Of a stretch of 64,000 nt of DNA, positions 1-10,601 are shown one piece after another. Both the position numbers and the translations under genes were made by a program. Every line of letters starts with the position of its first letter. Position 1 is the first letter of the stretch. Origin of the DNA: Gentiana macrophylla (lineage: Eukaryota; Streptophyta; Magnoliopsida; Gentianales; Gentianaceae); the NCBI GenBank assembly GCA_026214975.1, contig JAOBSW010000401.1, positions 1-64,000 on the forward strand, read 5' to 3'. The notes below the pieces were generated by a model. It worked only from the letters and a program-made list of their open reading frames with translations. It searched no databases and had not been told where the DNA came from.

Positions 1-1230
1 AAGATTGTGAAATGATTTGAAAAGACATGATTTGAGGGGGTTATAATCCCACACAAATCGCGATAATCAATGTGATGGCGTTACGGTTAACTAAAAAGGA
101 CGCGCGTTCCTTCAGGCCAAGATACGGCATTAGTGCGCCACGATGTCACGCCACGACGCTTATAATCGGTTAGAGTTCTGGTGGCGGGCTTTTTCCCGCC
201 AAACGATGACTCCAACTCAAGACGATTTCAAATGGCGATTTGATTCTCGGACAACGGCAGAGTCGCCCTCTCAAGTCTCGGGGCTTATGACGATACCGGT
301 TTCACCTCCACGTGTCGCCATACAATTGGTCCCGTAACACGAATAAATGTCAAGGCACGCATGTCGAGTTCCGCACTGGGCTACAACAATCGATGGCTAG
401 CGAAAGGCAGGACGAAGGTCCCATCTCAACCACCGCAAGTCGGTTAAGTCGGCATAGAGATGAGAGTCCGCACCACCCACGGGCGCCCATTACCAAAGAT
501 GGTAAGTATTGGTAACTTGGGAAAGGGGCAAGGCCCATGAAGGTTAAATATGACAATAGCCTAAACCGACCTAATATTAGGGTTATGGCGGGCGTTACCA
601 TTATAAATACCACGCCCAAGTGAATCTACGTAAGCGCCGATTCCTCGACAATTATAGTGATACATTAAGCAACGGCAAGCGCAAGTTCTTGAGACTCACC
701 ACAAACCATAAAACCAACCATCACATTCTTAAGGTATTAGGGTTTGGAGATTCATCACTAGATCCATTCGCACTGATTCATTTAAAGTGACATAATTTGT
801 CATCACAACCACCCCGCTTCATCTTTTACTACGCTTTTTAGTCTTGAAAGCGATTGTCACTAAGAAAATATCGCTTGATTTATTCATAGACGAGATCAAA
901 GATCGCTACGGAGAAGTGCATTGGTTCCCAACTAAAGAAATTGCACCAAAGAACACGTGATCGAATCCCGATAAAGTGCAAATAGCAGAAATAAGCTCCG
1001 AATTAAGGGTGACTTTATGTGAAGATCGGATCCCGACCTCACACCATCGCGCATTGAAATAACCATAGATTAACATCCTTACCATTCTCGTCGGATCGAG
1101 ATGGATGAGATTTGTGGAGGAAGATATTGTGTGTTGCACAAGGGTGAAATTACCTTTTCAAGCTTATCCTTAATTTCTCCGATTCCAATGGACTATAATG
1201 CACACGACCAACCTTTTCATGTTATCTATG
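1..1230. other. Intergenic, no gene seen
   Basis: Only short ORFs without recognisable domains occur here. The first 650 bases are richer in GC than the rest and look like old transposon sequence, but I found no LTR ends, terminal inverted repeats or coding motifs. The last part (about 1190-1409) should contain the promoter and 5' UTR of the next gene; no convincing TATA box stands out. Confidence 0.5.
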
Positions 1231-1409
1231 TCACATTATTTTGGTTCAGAGATAAATAATTTCCTATTCTTCCTTTGCATGTGTAGTGTGTGTTTGTCCC
1301 CTTAATTTGTTTACTTCCTTCTTCCTCAACAAACTTAAAGCAAACAAAATCCTTCATCTCAACTACAAGTTAAAGAAGTCTCCTCCTGGTAACTCCTCTT
1401 ACCACGTTC

Positions 1410-2410
1410 ATGGCAGAACCTGAGTTGCAGATCAGCCCTTCTGTTCTCTCTCCATGTAGCAGTGGAAGAAGATCTAGTAGTGATTCAAAATCACCTGAAT
1501 TCGAATTCTGGATGGTCCGGAACCCGACTTTGCCACAACCAAACCTCCTATCTGCTGATGAGCTTTTCTCCGATGGTGTTCTACTCCCTCTGCATCTTCT
1601 CGAACTCTCCCCTGAAGACCCACCTGACCTGAATCAAGAAAATTTTGGGTCGAACCAACCTGCACCAGAACATGGATCTAGTGAGGTTTCTAGTGGTTTG
1701 GACGGCTTGTCAGCTCCGACGTCGTTTGCAGCTTCCAAACGATGGAAAGATATTTTCAAGAAAAGTGATAGCAGCAAGGAAAGAGAGAAGGAGAAGAAGA
1801 AAGAGAAGAAGAATGGCGGTGGGGCAGGGAATAATGGTAATGGGATCAGAGCGGCGGAGCTTAATATAAATATTTGGCCATTTTCAAGAAGCAGATCTGC
1901 CGGGAACGGTGGAAGTAGGCCCAGAATGGCGGTTGCCGGTGCTCGAAAGGTGAGTAGTGCACCCTGTTCCCGCAGCAACTCAAGAGGTGAGTCTAAATCT
2001 AGGAAATTGCCTAGTAGTCCCAACCGAGGTGGAGTCAACTTGGGCCGGAACAGCCCTGTATGGCATGTCCGGCGCAGCGGTTCTGGTCGGAGGGCCACTG
2101 CTGACCCCGTTACTACGGTGAAGAATGATGAAAAAGGTGTCAAAAAGAATACCAACAAAGGTCGCCGGAACAGCCTACAGCCGCCGTACCTGGTGGTGGA
2201 GGTGAAGGGACCAAAGCGAAGACCTTGCATTTGAATGTTCCCATGTGTATAGGTTACAGGCATCCTCTAGGCTGTAGAAGTCATGAACAGGCAACGGTAG
2301 CGGTGCCGACCGCCGCCGGTGGTGGCGGAGCTGGCTCCGAATCCGAAGAGGGGGTACGTGGCAGCAATTTATTTAATATCAGGAACCTCTTTACCAAGAA
2401 AGTGCATTAA
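1410..2410 (+). CDS. Plant-specific protein of unknown function (MAKR/DUF1645-like), frameshifted
   Basis: An ATG at 1410 opens a 274-codon ORF to 2234. It has a Ser-rich start, the motif FEFWMVRNPT followed by LLSADELFSDGVLLPLHLL (about residues 30-62), then a Lys/Glu-rich basic stretch after SKRWKDIFKK, and INIWPFSRSRS. These features recall a plant-only family related to membrane-associated kinase regulators or DUF1645 proteins; the family name is from memory. The expected conserved C-terminus (LNVPMCIGYR, then a NLF..RNLFTKKVH end) is present but in another frame and ends at 2410. The frame change lies in the glycine-codon-rich stretch 2175-2210. The total of 1,001 bases fits one missing base, which would give about 333 residues. 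No intron is needed. It is either a sequencing error in a low-complexity run or a real mutation that swaps the conserved C-terminus for a short wrong tail. Confidence 0.65.
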
Positions 2411-3746
2411 CTATTACAATTACTTATTGTACGTACAAATCTTGATGGATCCTGATTTATTTTACCCACCTTTTTTATGAGTATAATTGCTGATATAAAT
2501 ATAAGTACGCATCCCTCCATATAAATTATTTTTAAAGTGTTATTTTGTCCGCCATAGGAATTATTTTAGAGCTTTTACACACTTTAGTAAAGGTTGTTCG
2601 GTATATTAGACTATAATATCTTTACCTATTGTAAACACCGGCTTGTTATAGATGCCCACGGCCGGTCTTGGCGTTTTTTTTTTTTTTGGGTTAATGTCAA
2701 GTTTCTGAATTGGGTCTTTTAGTTGAAGTTTTTTTTTTTATTTATAAAAACATACTTATCGCGTTTTTAATATCTGTAAATACAAAATTCAATCTATTGA
2801 TAGCCTCAAAACATATCCACAAAATAGTTTTTTCTAGATATTTCAAACAAAACCAAATTCATACGTATACACAAAATCGTTAGATATTTTTCATAAATAA
2901 ATGTTTTGATTATCGTTTTCATCTGAGTTGCCAGATTTAATTATTCAGATCACAACGAAACAGGCTCAACCTGCCCGAAAACCTAAACTAATAAACGATC
3001 GATTCGTAGGGATACGCATTTTCAATCCATGCTCCTTTTCAGATTTCGAATTTCGAACCGATGCACTCTCGCATGCGAATTCGCGATAACACTTACCTTT
3101 TCGTGCAGAACACCTCAGTTCGACCGCGCCTTCAGCCTATAAAAAAGCATAGTATGCATTTGAATTTTACACAAGTTTGAAAGCATCATCAGATAAAAAA
3201 TTTGGGCCTATATAAAAATAAAAATAAAAAAACATATTATATTATGTTGGACGGATTGAATCTACACGAATTTTTCTTTTTTAGCGAAACACGTATCAGT
3301 TGGCTTCCCGACATGTTGCGCTTTAAGATCGCTGATCTCTCCTACCAATATAGGAGTGGCCCTGTAGATACCGGTCCTTTAACCGGAAACAATATGGTCG
3401 TTTCGTGAATTTTAGAATAAATTGTAAGTGTCTATTATGTTTGAAGTACTACTTACAGTACTCAGATACATGTCCTAGTAGTTTGCCACTGCGAAACAAC
3501 TGCGCCAAGCTGGATACATGAGTGTCGAGCCCGCTTTTAAGCGATAATTTAGTTTAGAATAAGTGCGTACATATTTCGTTTCGGTCGGAAAAAAAAAAGA
3601 AAAAGAGTACTACTTACAAAATATTAAAGGACATGCATTAACAAGTTGCAGCTAACAAAAGAAAATGAGATCGAAAGTGAGTAAATTCTGTGTTGACTCA
3701 ACAATCTCTTGTTCATTGAAAGATATTAGTACAATTATTCTAGAAT
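2411..3746. other. Intergenic, AT-rich
   Basis: 3' flank of the preceding gene. It contains T and A homopolymer runs (2678-2689, 2731-2739, 3590-3598) and no ORF with recognisable content. Nothing else could be supported. Confidence 0.5.
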
Positions 3747-3913
3747 CACAAAAGTAATGAAAAACAGACTATCACCTCATAATAGAAATTACGTTTTGTC
3801 AATATTACACTATGACGCCACTCAAGTCTCACAAAAATAATGAAAAACAGACGATCACCTCATAATAGAAATTATATTTTGTCAATATTACACTATGACG
3901 CCACTCAAGTCTC
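3747..3913. repeat. 83-bp tandem duplication
   Basis: Two adjacent copies of an 83-base unit begin at 3747 and 3830. Both run from CACAAAARTAATGAAAAACA to GACGCCACTCAAGTCT and differ at only a few positions. Confidence 0.85.
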
Positions 3914-4092
3914 AAGCTAGGCGGGGCGTACAAAGTCTAACTTGACTTTAAAGTGTTGAGACCAGTGTAACGAAAAAATGGTAGAATCCTACCATTAAGC
4001 GATCCTCACCCCGATCCATGAAAAAGTGATGATTGAGGTTAATCGTGAATCCAATGTATCCAACATGAACAGTGAGGAGAGGTTGAGACCAT

Positions 4093-4318
4093 GTACGAGA
4101 CAATGGTTTAGTGAGAGCATTGCCAACCTAATTCACACTATAAACATGAGCAATGCATAAATGAAACTGCGTACGAGACAATGGTTTAGTGAGAGCATTG
4201 GCAACTTAATTCGCACTATAGACATGAGCAATGCATAAATGAAACTGTGTACGAGACAATGGTTTAGTGAGAGCATTGGCAAGTTAATTCGCGCTATATA
4301 CATGAGCAACGCAGAAAC
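4093..4318. repeat. 78-bp tandem repeat, about 2.9 copies
   Basis: Copies start at 4093, 4171 and 4249 with GTACGAGACAATGGTTTAGT. Each continues through a conserved GAGAGCATTG block and CATGAGCAAYGCA. The minus-strand ORF across it is only a by-product of the repeat. Confidence 0.85.
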
Positions 4319-4406
4319 ACCCATCTTCGTGAAGAGAGTGTGGTACTCAGTGACAACATGTTTCATGCGGAAATGGAAAATTTGATTAGAAAGTGTTCTA
4401 AAAATT

Positions 4407-5541
4407 GCTAGGTGCTAGTCCGGCGGCCGGATGGAGACTACGGACTAGTCGGCCAGGCGGGGACTATTCAGGGACTAGGCAGTTTTAGATTTTTTTTAAT
4501 TATTAAAATTGTACTGGAATTGACAAAAATAAAAATAAAAAACAAATACTAGTACTGACGATGCTGGAAACCGTCTATTATTCAATCCGGGTCGATTCCC
4601 TTTGTGATAAAGATCTTGAACCCCTAGAACTCTAATTCTTATAAAGATGGACGTGTTTTGTTGTGTATTTAGACTGAGCTCTCGAGTTATTTCTCTTGAG
4701 TTGTCTACGTATCCAATAGTTGAATTGGAATCAAGTCTTTCGTAGTTCCTTAGGGTTGTTTATATAGGAGGCATCTCGCCCTCTTTCTTTCTCTGCAAGT
4801 ATTATGATTTATTATTATTCCCTAAGGATAAACACGTATTAATCCCCATGACTTAGGGATAATTATGGACATATCTAATGTCAAGATTACAGTTTCTATG
4901 ACTTAGGATTCTTTTCTTAATTGTATTCAGTTATCCCACGTGGGGAATAATGGCCCGGGTTGATCTGAAAGGCGTCCTGCGTCAAATTTCTCGAGGCCAC
5001 TATGGCCGAACCAGCAATTCCTCTTCTCAGGACCTTGACCGACTGCGGTGCTGGAGGAGGAATTTATGCCGATCTCCTTTGGGGTAAGGGACCGCCTTAG
5101 GTATGTTTCTGGGGCTCCCGGCCCTTAATGCCCTATGTTTAAGGACTAATCATTTCTTATATGTCCTCGCTGGACGACACACGCGTGCGCAGATTCGGGT
5201 CGGCTATCATAAAGTACAAACCCCAAAAAATAATGATAGTTTGAAAAAAAAATACCACCGAAAATGTTGGTGCTCGCCGGCGGTGGTCGGCGATGGTTGG
5301 CTCGATGGAGAGTGGAGGCCGTGATGAAATTTGGGTTGTGTGGTGGTCGATCGAGAGGAGCTAGAGGTCAAGAAAACAAATCGCTCTTTTTTGGAAGAGA
5401 GATGATTTTTTGGGTTTGTTTTTAGGGATTAGGATATTATACTACCCGACTAGGCCGATTTTCCGGACTTGAACCCAACTAGCCCGATTTGAGCCCGACT
5501 TTTCCGCCAAGAGGCCGACTAGGCCCCGACTAGAAGCCAGA
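4407..5541. mobile_element. Non-autonomous TIR element (degenerate), interrupted by a solo LTR
   Basis: The left end (4407-4487) and the right end (about 5440-5541) are related inverted sequences built from CTAGTCSG/GGCCGACTAG-type words. Without the LTR inserted at 4556-5212, the element would be about 470 bp. The GC-rich CTAG-bearing ends look like a common plant MITE-like repeat. No clear target duplication was found and the arms are diverged, so the boundaries are approximate. Confidence 0.45.
4556..5212 (-). mobile_element. Solo LTR of a Tat-type Ty3/gypsy element
   Basis: It starts TGACGATGC, the same start as the complete gypsy LTR at 9660, and shares the inner block CTACGTATCC ... 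GGAATCAAG ... CGTAGTTCCT ... TTATATAGG. Read on the minus strand, that block gives a TATA box (CCTATATAAAC). Identical 5-bp flanks AGTAC occur at 4551-4555 and 5213-5217. The 3' end is slightly eroded because no clean TCGTCA terminus is present. With no internal region, it fits LTR-LTR recombination. Confidence 0.6.
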
Positions 5542-7596
5542 CCGCATAAATTGGTGGCGGTCCTGAGCCTGTACCCGAAAGCTCTCCATAGTGTCTCTAT
5601 ACTTAGCCGAAGCAACCAAATATCGTCTCGCGTACATACAAATGCATTGCGTAAATTTTCAACTACCTTACATTTTTTTTTGTTTCATCAAAACGAAATT
5701 ACCTCGTTTAAAGGATTATTACTTACAAATGCATATCATGGGATGAACCCATGGCCTCCCGATATGTAAGTCTCATTGGCAAACTACCATAAATAGAATT
5801 AATAATTAATATTCATTCATGATTATGAGCGGAAAACACCAGGATTCAATAGGTATATGTATGAGGACTCCACACGCGTTTAAAAAAATCAAAGTAAACT
5901 ATTCACCATCACAAAAATAGTGATTAAAATGAGATTTGTAAAGGTTTAATATCAATTTTATTATACTGTTGTCACTTGAGGGGCTTAGCATAAAATCACA
6001 AGGAAATTAAGGCAGAAAACAAAACAATATTGCTAGACTGCAGCAGCAGGAAGACATTTTAATGCTACCACCAATGTATTTCTTCACTTCTTCTTGCGAC
6101 TCACGCTCAATGCGACGCCTTACGCCTCTGCATCCCTAAGTACGGTCTATAGGGTAGATTGATGACCTATAGTCCCGTGGGTCATGATAGATCCTGATCA
6201 TAGAGGTTGGTTTAAAAGCCATAACCCGTGAATGGAGTTTGATACTCTGGGTTCTGTTGAAACTCTTGTAACCACCCCGAGTATCTCAGGCCCAGTGGGA
6301 GTAATTGGAACTACACGGAGAAGAGTCGAATGAATAGGAAAGTTTAAACTTTCAATGCAAAGTCGAGTAATTTTGGGGTGATTCCCAAAAGGTAGAGAGT
6401 TAACCAGGCCGTGATCTCTCTTACCACTCGATCTTGCTTGATTTTCGTCGTAAAGCAGGAAATAGGGGTGATTCCACAAGACTTCCTTGCCGAACAACGG
6501 AATCTGAATTCATTCAGAACATAAGGGTTTTAGCTAAGAACAAATAACGGATTCGTTACAAAGCAGAAAATAGGGGTGATTCCTTAAGACCTTTTTGTGA
6601 GACTAATGGTATCTTAATAGAACCTTTGGCAGGATGCCTGCCATAGCTTATATCCTTTGGGGATCAAAGCAAACCTCTAGGTCATTTCAAAGTCATATAT
6701 TTTAATATGTGGACTTGACCAGAATGTTGATAAGTCTTTCATAGATTGGGCATCAATATTAGTAAAGTAGTATGTAGATTAGTGTTTGTGAATGGTAACA
6801 CTGAAACAGTTGGAAGCAACATGAGTGTGTTATCCAAGTCGAGTCGACATGCCATCGGGATTCATTCTAAAGGATTTGATTCGCTCCAATTCATGAGAAT
6901 CGATCATTGGCAATCCCATCCATTCACCTGGTTAAGACATTCTTGCATTTATGCAGCATTCAACGATGTAGTCTACCATACCTATCAGGAATGCTTGTCT
7001 AAACCTGCAGATGAATACTAAATGGGGTGTTTAGTGAATCCTCAAGTCTCTTCGGGAGAATGAGGAATAATATGCTAGTATATTCAGGTGCAAACTAGAA
7101 TATAAGTGATAACACTAATTCTGGCTTTAGGTCAGATTGAGGATGATCGTTAATCGATCTCGGTCTCAGTGTTTACTCATGTGATAAAGTATTATCCAGT
7201 AAGCCGATGCCACTTCATTGTGAAAACATTAGAGAGGTAGCTCATAAGGATTTTGCAATCACTAGAGGTCATAAGCATATTGCATTCGTACCACCGGTTT
7301 AGATGGAAATGCGATGTTTCGATCCCAAAGATTGACTCAAGCCGCCAACATACCTGATCAGTGTACCAAGTCACATGGTATTCGGATTCTAAGTACGCGC
7401 CGGGTCACTGACCTACCCTGCGGCGGCACACTCCGGTCGTGCTTGGAAGGATGAATTACTAAGATGCGCTTGGAGGGTATGCATCTTGGGGATATGTCTC
7501 ACTTGTTTTGAGCAAGTGGGAGAATGTTGTAGATATAGATATAAATGGTGTGCTCTAAAACAATTAATCCACTTGCCTTTCGTGCAAGTGGGAGAT
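5542..7596 (+). other. Probable internal remnant of a copia element
   Basis: This stretch precedes a copia LTR in the orientation expected for its internal region: GTGCAAGTGGGAGAT at about 7582-7596 is a typical polypurine tract directly before the LTR. A related tract (AGCAAGTGGGAGAA) lies about 80 bases upstream. A 22-base block ending in AATAGGGGTGATTCC is repeated near 6453 and 6560. I could not recognise gag or pol motifs, and the 5' LTR is missing. Confidence 0.4.
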
Positions 7597-9406
7597 TGTT
7601 AGGTGCAGTGCCCAAAAGACAATTATCTAATTGTTTTAGGACAGAATTAATAATTCATCTTATTATATGCATGTATGCTTATAATTAAGACACTCTTGAA
7701 AACCCTAAGTACCTCGTTTATGTGATCACATAACTTCGGTGTATGGCTATACACAAGAGGATTGAGTTAGTGAGATGTACTTAAAATTAACTTAGTCCGT
7801 AGCGTTTATTAATACGATGCACGGGTCTCATGATTAATTTGCTAATAATGCGACGAGAACACTTTAGGTGTGTGATCTTATCCGATTTGTCGGTAATAGA
7901 AGTACTAGTGGGGCATTTATATATGATGATAATCATATAGAAATTTGGACCGATTTGATTTGAGTTCTCGATATAATTCCGTAATCGAGAAGTCCTATCG
8001 AATCACAAGATGATTATATATGGATTAATCTCAATCCTGAGGTGATCACGCATTTATTCGCTTAGACTAGGGTAGTGTTTGATGTGTTAGTAAAGATCAC
8101 TCCGCGAAGATGTGGTCCAACGCTTCTCGTTGGCTCTATTCTCAGGATGAGTGAGTAGTCACGCTTATCACGAGATATGGAATCCATTCCTTCCCTCGGG
8201 AAGTAGACAGACAGTTCTCTTATTTGTTAATCCTAGAAACTGATCGATGAGCTCAATTCATATTATGAACTAATTGGTCACTATGGGGTTAATGGTAAAT
8301 AAGGATAATATGTTTCGAGAAGGGTTTACGGAGATATCCCGAATCGAAATGAACAGTCTATGGAGGATTTATCCGTATGTAATGATTATATATCAGTGGA
8401 CGCTTATCAACTCATAGTTGAGTATAAGTTATCTATATTCGGCAGAGTTCAGTTTCGGGTTTATGATGGTGTAATCCCGGAATTAATAGATTGAATATTA
8501 TTGTTCGGTCTGACGAATAATTTTATTTAATTTATTGTAGCTACTGAATATGGATCCATGGTCCCCGACGTGGCTCCTAATATAGCATATACGTTTTCTT
8601 GTCGTTTCACCTCAATTATAATTAAATAGTTGGATTGGACTATTTAATTAATATGTGGATTAATTGTTTAGTTGGACTAGATAATTAAATACATGGAAAA
8701 GAAATTTTTTCGTGGACTCAGCCCAATGTGTCAAAAAAATGCGCATGGACCTTATTTAATTAGGGTGGGGCGCATTTTGTGATTAAATGATTATTAAGGA
8801 ATTAGTTTTCTTGGATAATTATTTAATGTATGATTTATCTTTTATTTGTTAAATGATAATTAATGAAATATTAGACAATAATATTATTTATCCTAATTTG
8901 TTTGGGATAATTATTTTAGTTATCTTTTATTTGGAATAAGGATTAATCTAATAATATCTCTTAATTATTAAATTCTTGGAGGACAAGGATTACTCTCATA
9001 TATAAAGAGAGTTCTCCCAAGCCTTATGACACACAAGTATTTTTAGAAAATTGGGAGTAAATTAGCTTGGATTTTTCGGCTATTTACTTAGGGTTCGAGT
9101 TTTAGAAAAACTTCGGGTTTTTCTAAGGTAGCATATCGAGGAGGTCCGGCAGCTTGAAACACCATCCACCTGGTGGTGCTTGGAGATACACGTTGGAAGA
9201 CTTTGGCTTCTCAACTAGGCTCTCATATAGCTCGGATTGAAGATTGTTCTTGGTGTTTATTCACAATAAACGTGTAAGCAATCTAAACCCGCTCGTGAGG
9301 TTTAGATCTATTATTTTATGTATTTTGGTTGACTAGATCTAGATTTATACTATTCCGCTGCGTAATCGGGTGGATCTTGATCCATCCGGTGATATTACAT
9401 CCTACA
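7597..9406 (+). mobile_element. Ty1/copia LTR (about 1.8 kb) of a truncated element
   Basis: It starts TGTTAGGTGCAGTGCCC directly after a polypurine tract and ends ATTACATCCTACA, giving TG...CA ends with inverted TGTTAGG/CCTACA. A TATA-like CATATATAAAGAGAG lies near 8996. The terminal part contains ATTCCGCTGCG, also found near the LTR ends of the copia element at 41340-52310, so the two belong to related families. No second copy lies upstream in the window. Confidence 0.7.
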
Positions 9407-9659
9407 CCCCGTTCTCAGATGAACTTTTGTGCTTGAAAATATTGATACCAAAAAAACTTCTTCATCATCATTGAGAGAGCCTCGTCATGATGATAATCTT
9501 CTTGAGTTTTGTTTGGGTCAAAGACTTGCAGCAACCGAAGATATCTTGAGCCATTCAAGTGGTAGAGTTGCCTTGCTCCTACTGTATCAGCTCTTAGTAC
9601 TTAAAAGTTTAAAGAGATATTGTCATCAAAGAGTTGGGAATTAGACGAAGAAGATTTCG
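9407..9659. other. Gypsy insertion flank with a short ORF
   Basis: This 250-base stretch contains a plus-strand ORF (9429-9644, 71 codons) with no recognised motif. The gypsy element that follows inserted here and duplicated TTTCG (9655-9659 and 19558-19562), so the original site continued directly into 19563. I cannot assign a function. Confidence 0.4.
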
Positions 9660-10181
9660 TGACGATGCTAAATTACGCACCACCGGTTAATCAGGGCCAC
9701 GTGTAATCTAAGGGTGAGCTGTAAAGGGGTCGAACGGTTGAACTTTTTAGGGAAGGTAGTGTTTTTAGGTGGTTTATGGCTGAGTCCAAGAATGTATCTT
9801 GGATTGCCTACGTATCCTGTCTTATGTCCAGGAATCAAGCCTTACGTAGTTCCTGGAATGATGTATTTATAGGTACATGTCCTTCCTCTGCCCTAAACTT
9901 AGGGCGGTTTGGTCCATTGGCATAAATACCCTTAAATGGGCCTTGTCTTCCTGCCCAAGCAACCTACTGGATGATGGGCCTGGGTAGCTGGACAAAAAGC
10001 CTCCGTATCGACTCGATATATGCTGACATGGGTGCCCGAGGCGAGACACTTGAAGGATCTGCCGGTGAGTGCGGGTGCGTATCGTATCGATCCGATACCA
10101 TTGTGCATTTAATATAGACTTTTCGGTGACAATTTGGACCAATCACATTATTCCACGTGGAGGGTGAAATTCAGATCGTCA
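9660..10181 (-). repeat. 3' LTR of the gypsy element
   Basis: It begins TGACGATG at 9660 and ends ATCGTCA at 10181. Read on the minus strand it has a TATA box (CCTATAAATACATC, near 9862-9875). The bases to its right, read on the minus strand, are CTGGGGGCTTA, a short purine-rich tract directly before the LTR, as expected of a polypurine tract. Confidence 0.9.
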
Positions 10182-10454
10182 TAAGCCCCCAGATCGGAGG
10201 GAAGCTCATCTCGAAAGTCCGATGTCGGATCGAAAATTTGAATAATCTTTTCGACGCGTGATCTTCTTTTAAGCGGGAATACAAATTATCTATCTACCCG
10301 ACCCAGTCGTCGTAGGATGACGTCATACTGTATTAGCATTAATGGGCGTAGGAAACGAAGCGTTTTATCCGGCCCACTGCCCTTGATTCTCGCGTTATGT
10401 ATTCTATAACTGCCCTTAAACTCCACCCTTTCAAATCATTTGCAAGATTTACAC

Positions 10455-10465
10455 GCATAAAAGGG
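10455..10465 (+). promoter_or_regulatory. TATA-like box before the antisense ORF
   Basis: CATAAAAGGGA lies about 145 bases before the first ATG (10602) of the plus-strand ORF. It could let that ORF be transcribed on its own, since it lies antisense to the element's main transcript. This is inference from position and motif only. Confidence 0.35.
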
Positions 10466-10601
10466 AGTCCAAGACCTTGACGTTTCTCATTTGCCATTAT
10501 AAGCACGCAAATCTCGATCTCTTAGCCGAAAACTCAAGTAAGCCCTAATCTTGCTTAAATTTTTCTTCTTATTTTTGTTTCTTGCACCTCTCCTCAAGCC
10601 C

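Noticed and set aside
3747..4318. Tandem repeats as a CRISPR-like array
   Set aside because: Copies are directly adjacent without unique spacers, and the organism is a plant.
4133..4366. Minus-strand 77-codon ORF with an internal protein repeat
   Set aside because: The repeat is simply the 78-bp DNA tandem repeat, which keeps frame because 78 is divisible by three.
6198..7374. Short ORFs before the copia LTR as host exons
   Set aside because: No known domain, no convincing splice pattern, and the position between old elements and a polypurine tract fits retroelement interior better.
7597..9406. Intact solo LTR with target duplication
   Set aside because: The left neighbour is a polypurine tract (AAGTGGGAGAT), and the 5-bp flanks GAGAT and CCCCG do not match, so it is the 3' LTR of a truncated element.
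9429..9644. ORF interrupted by the gypsy insertion as a disrupted host gene
   Set aside because: Joining the flanks across the target duplication gave no recognisable protein and early stops.
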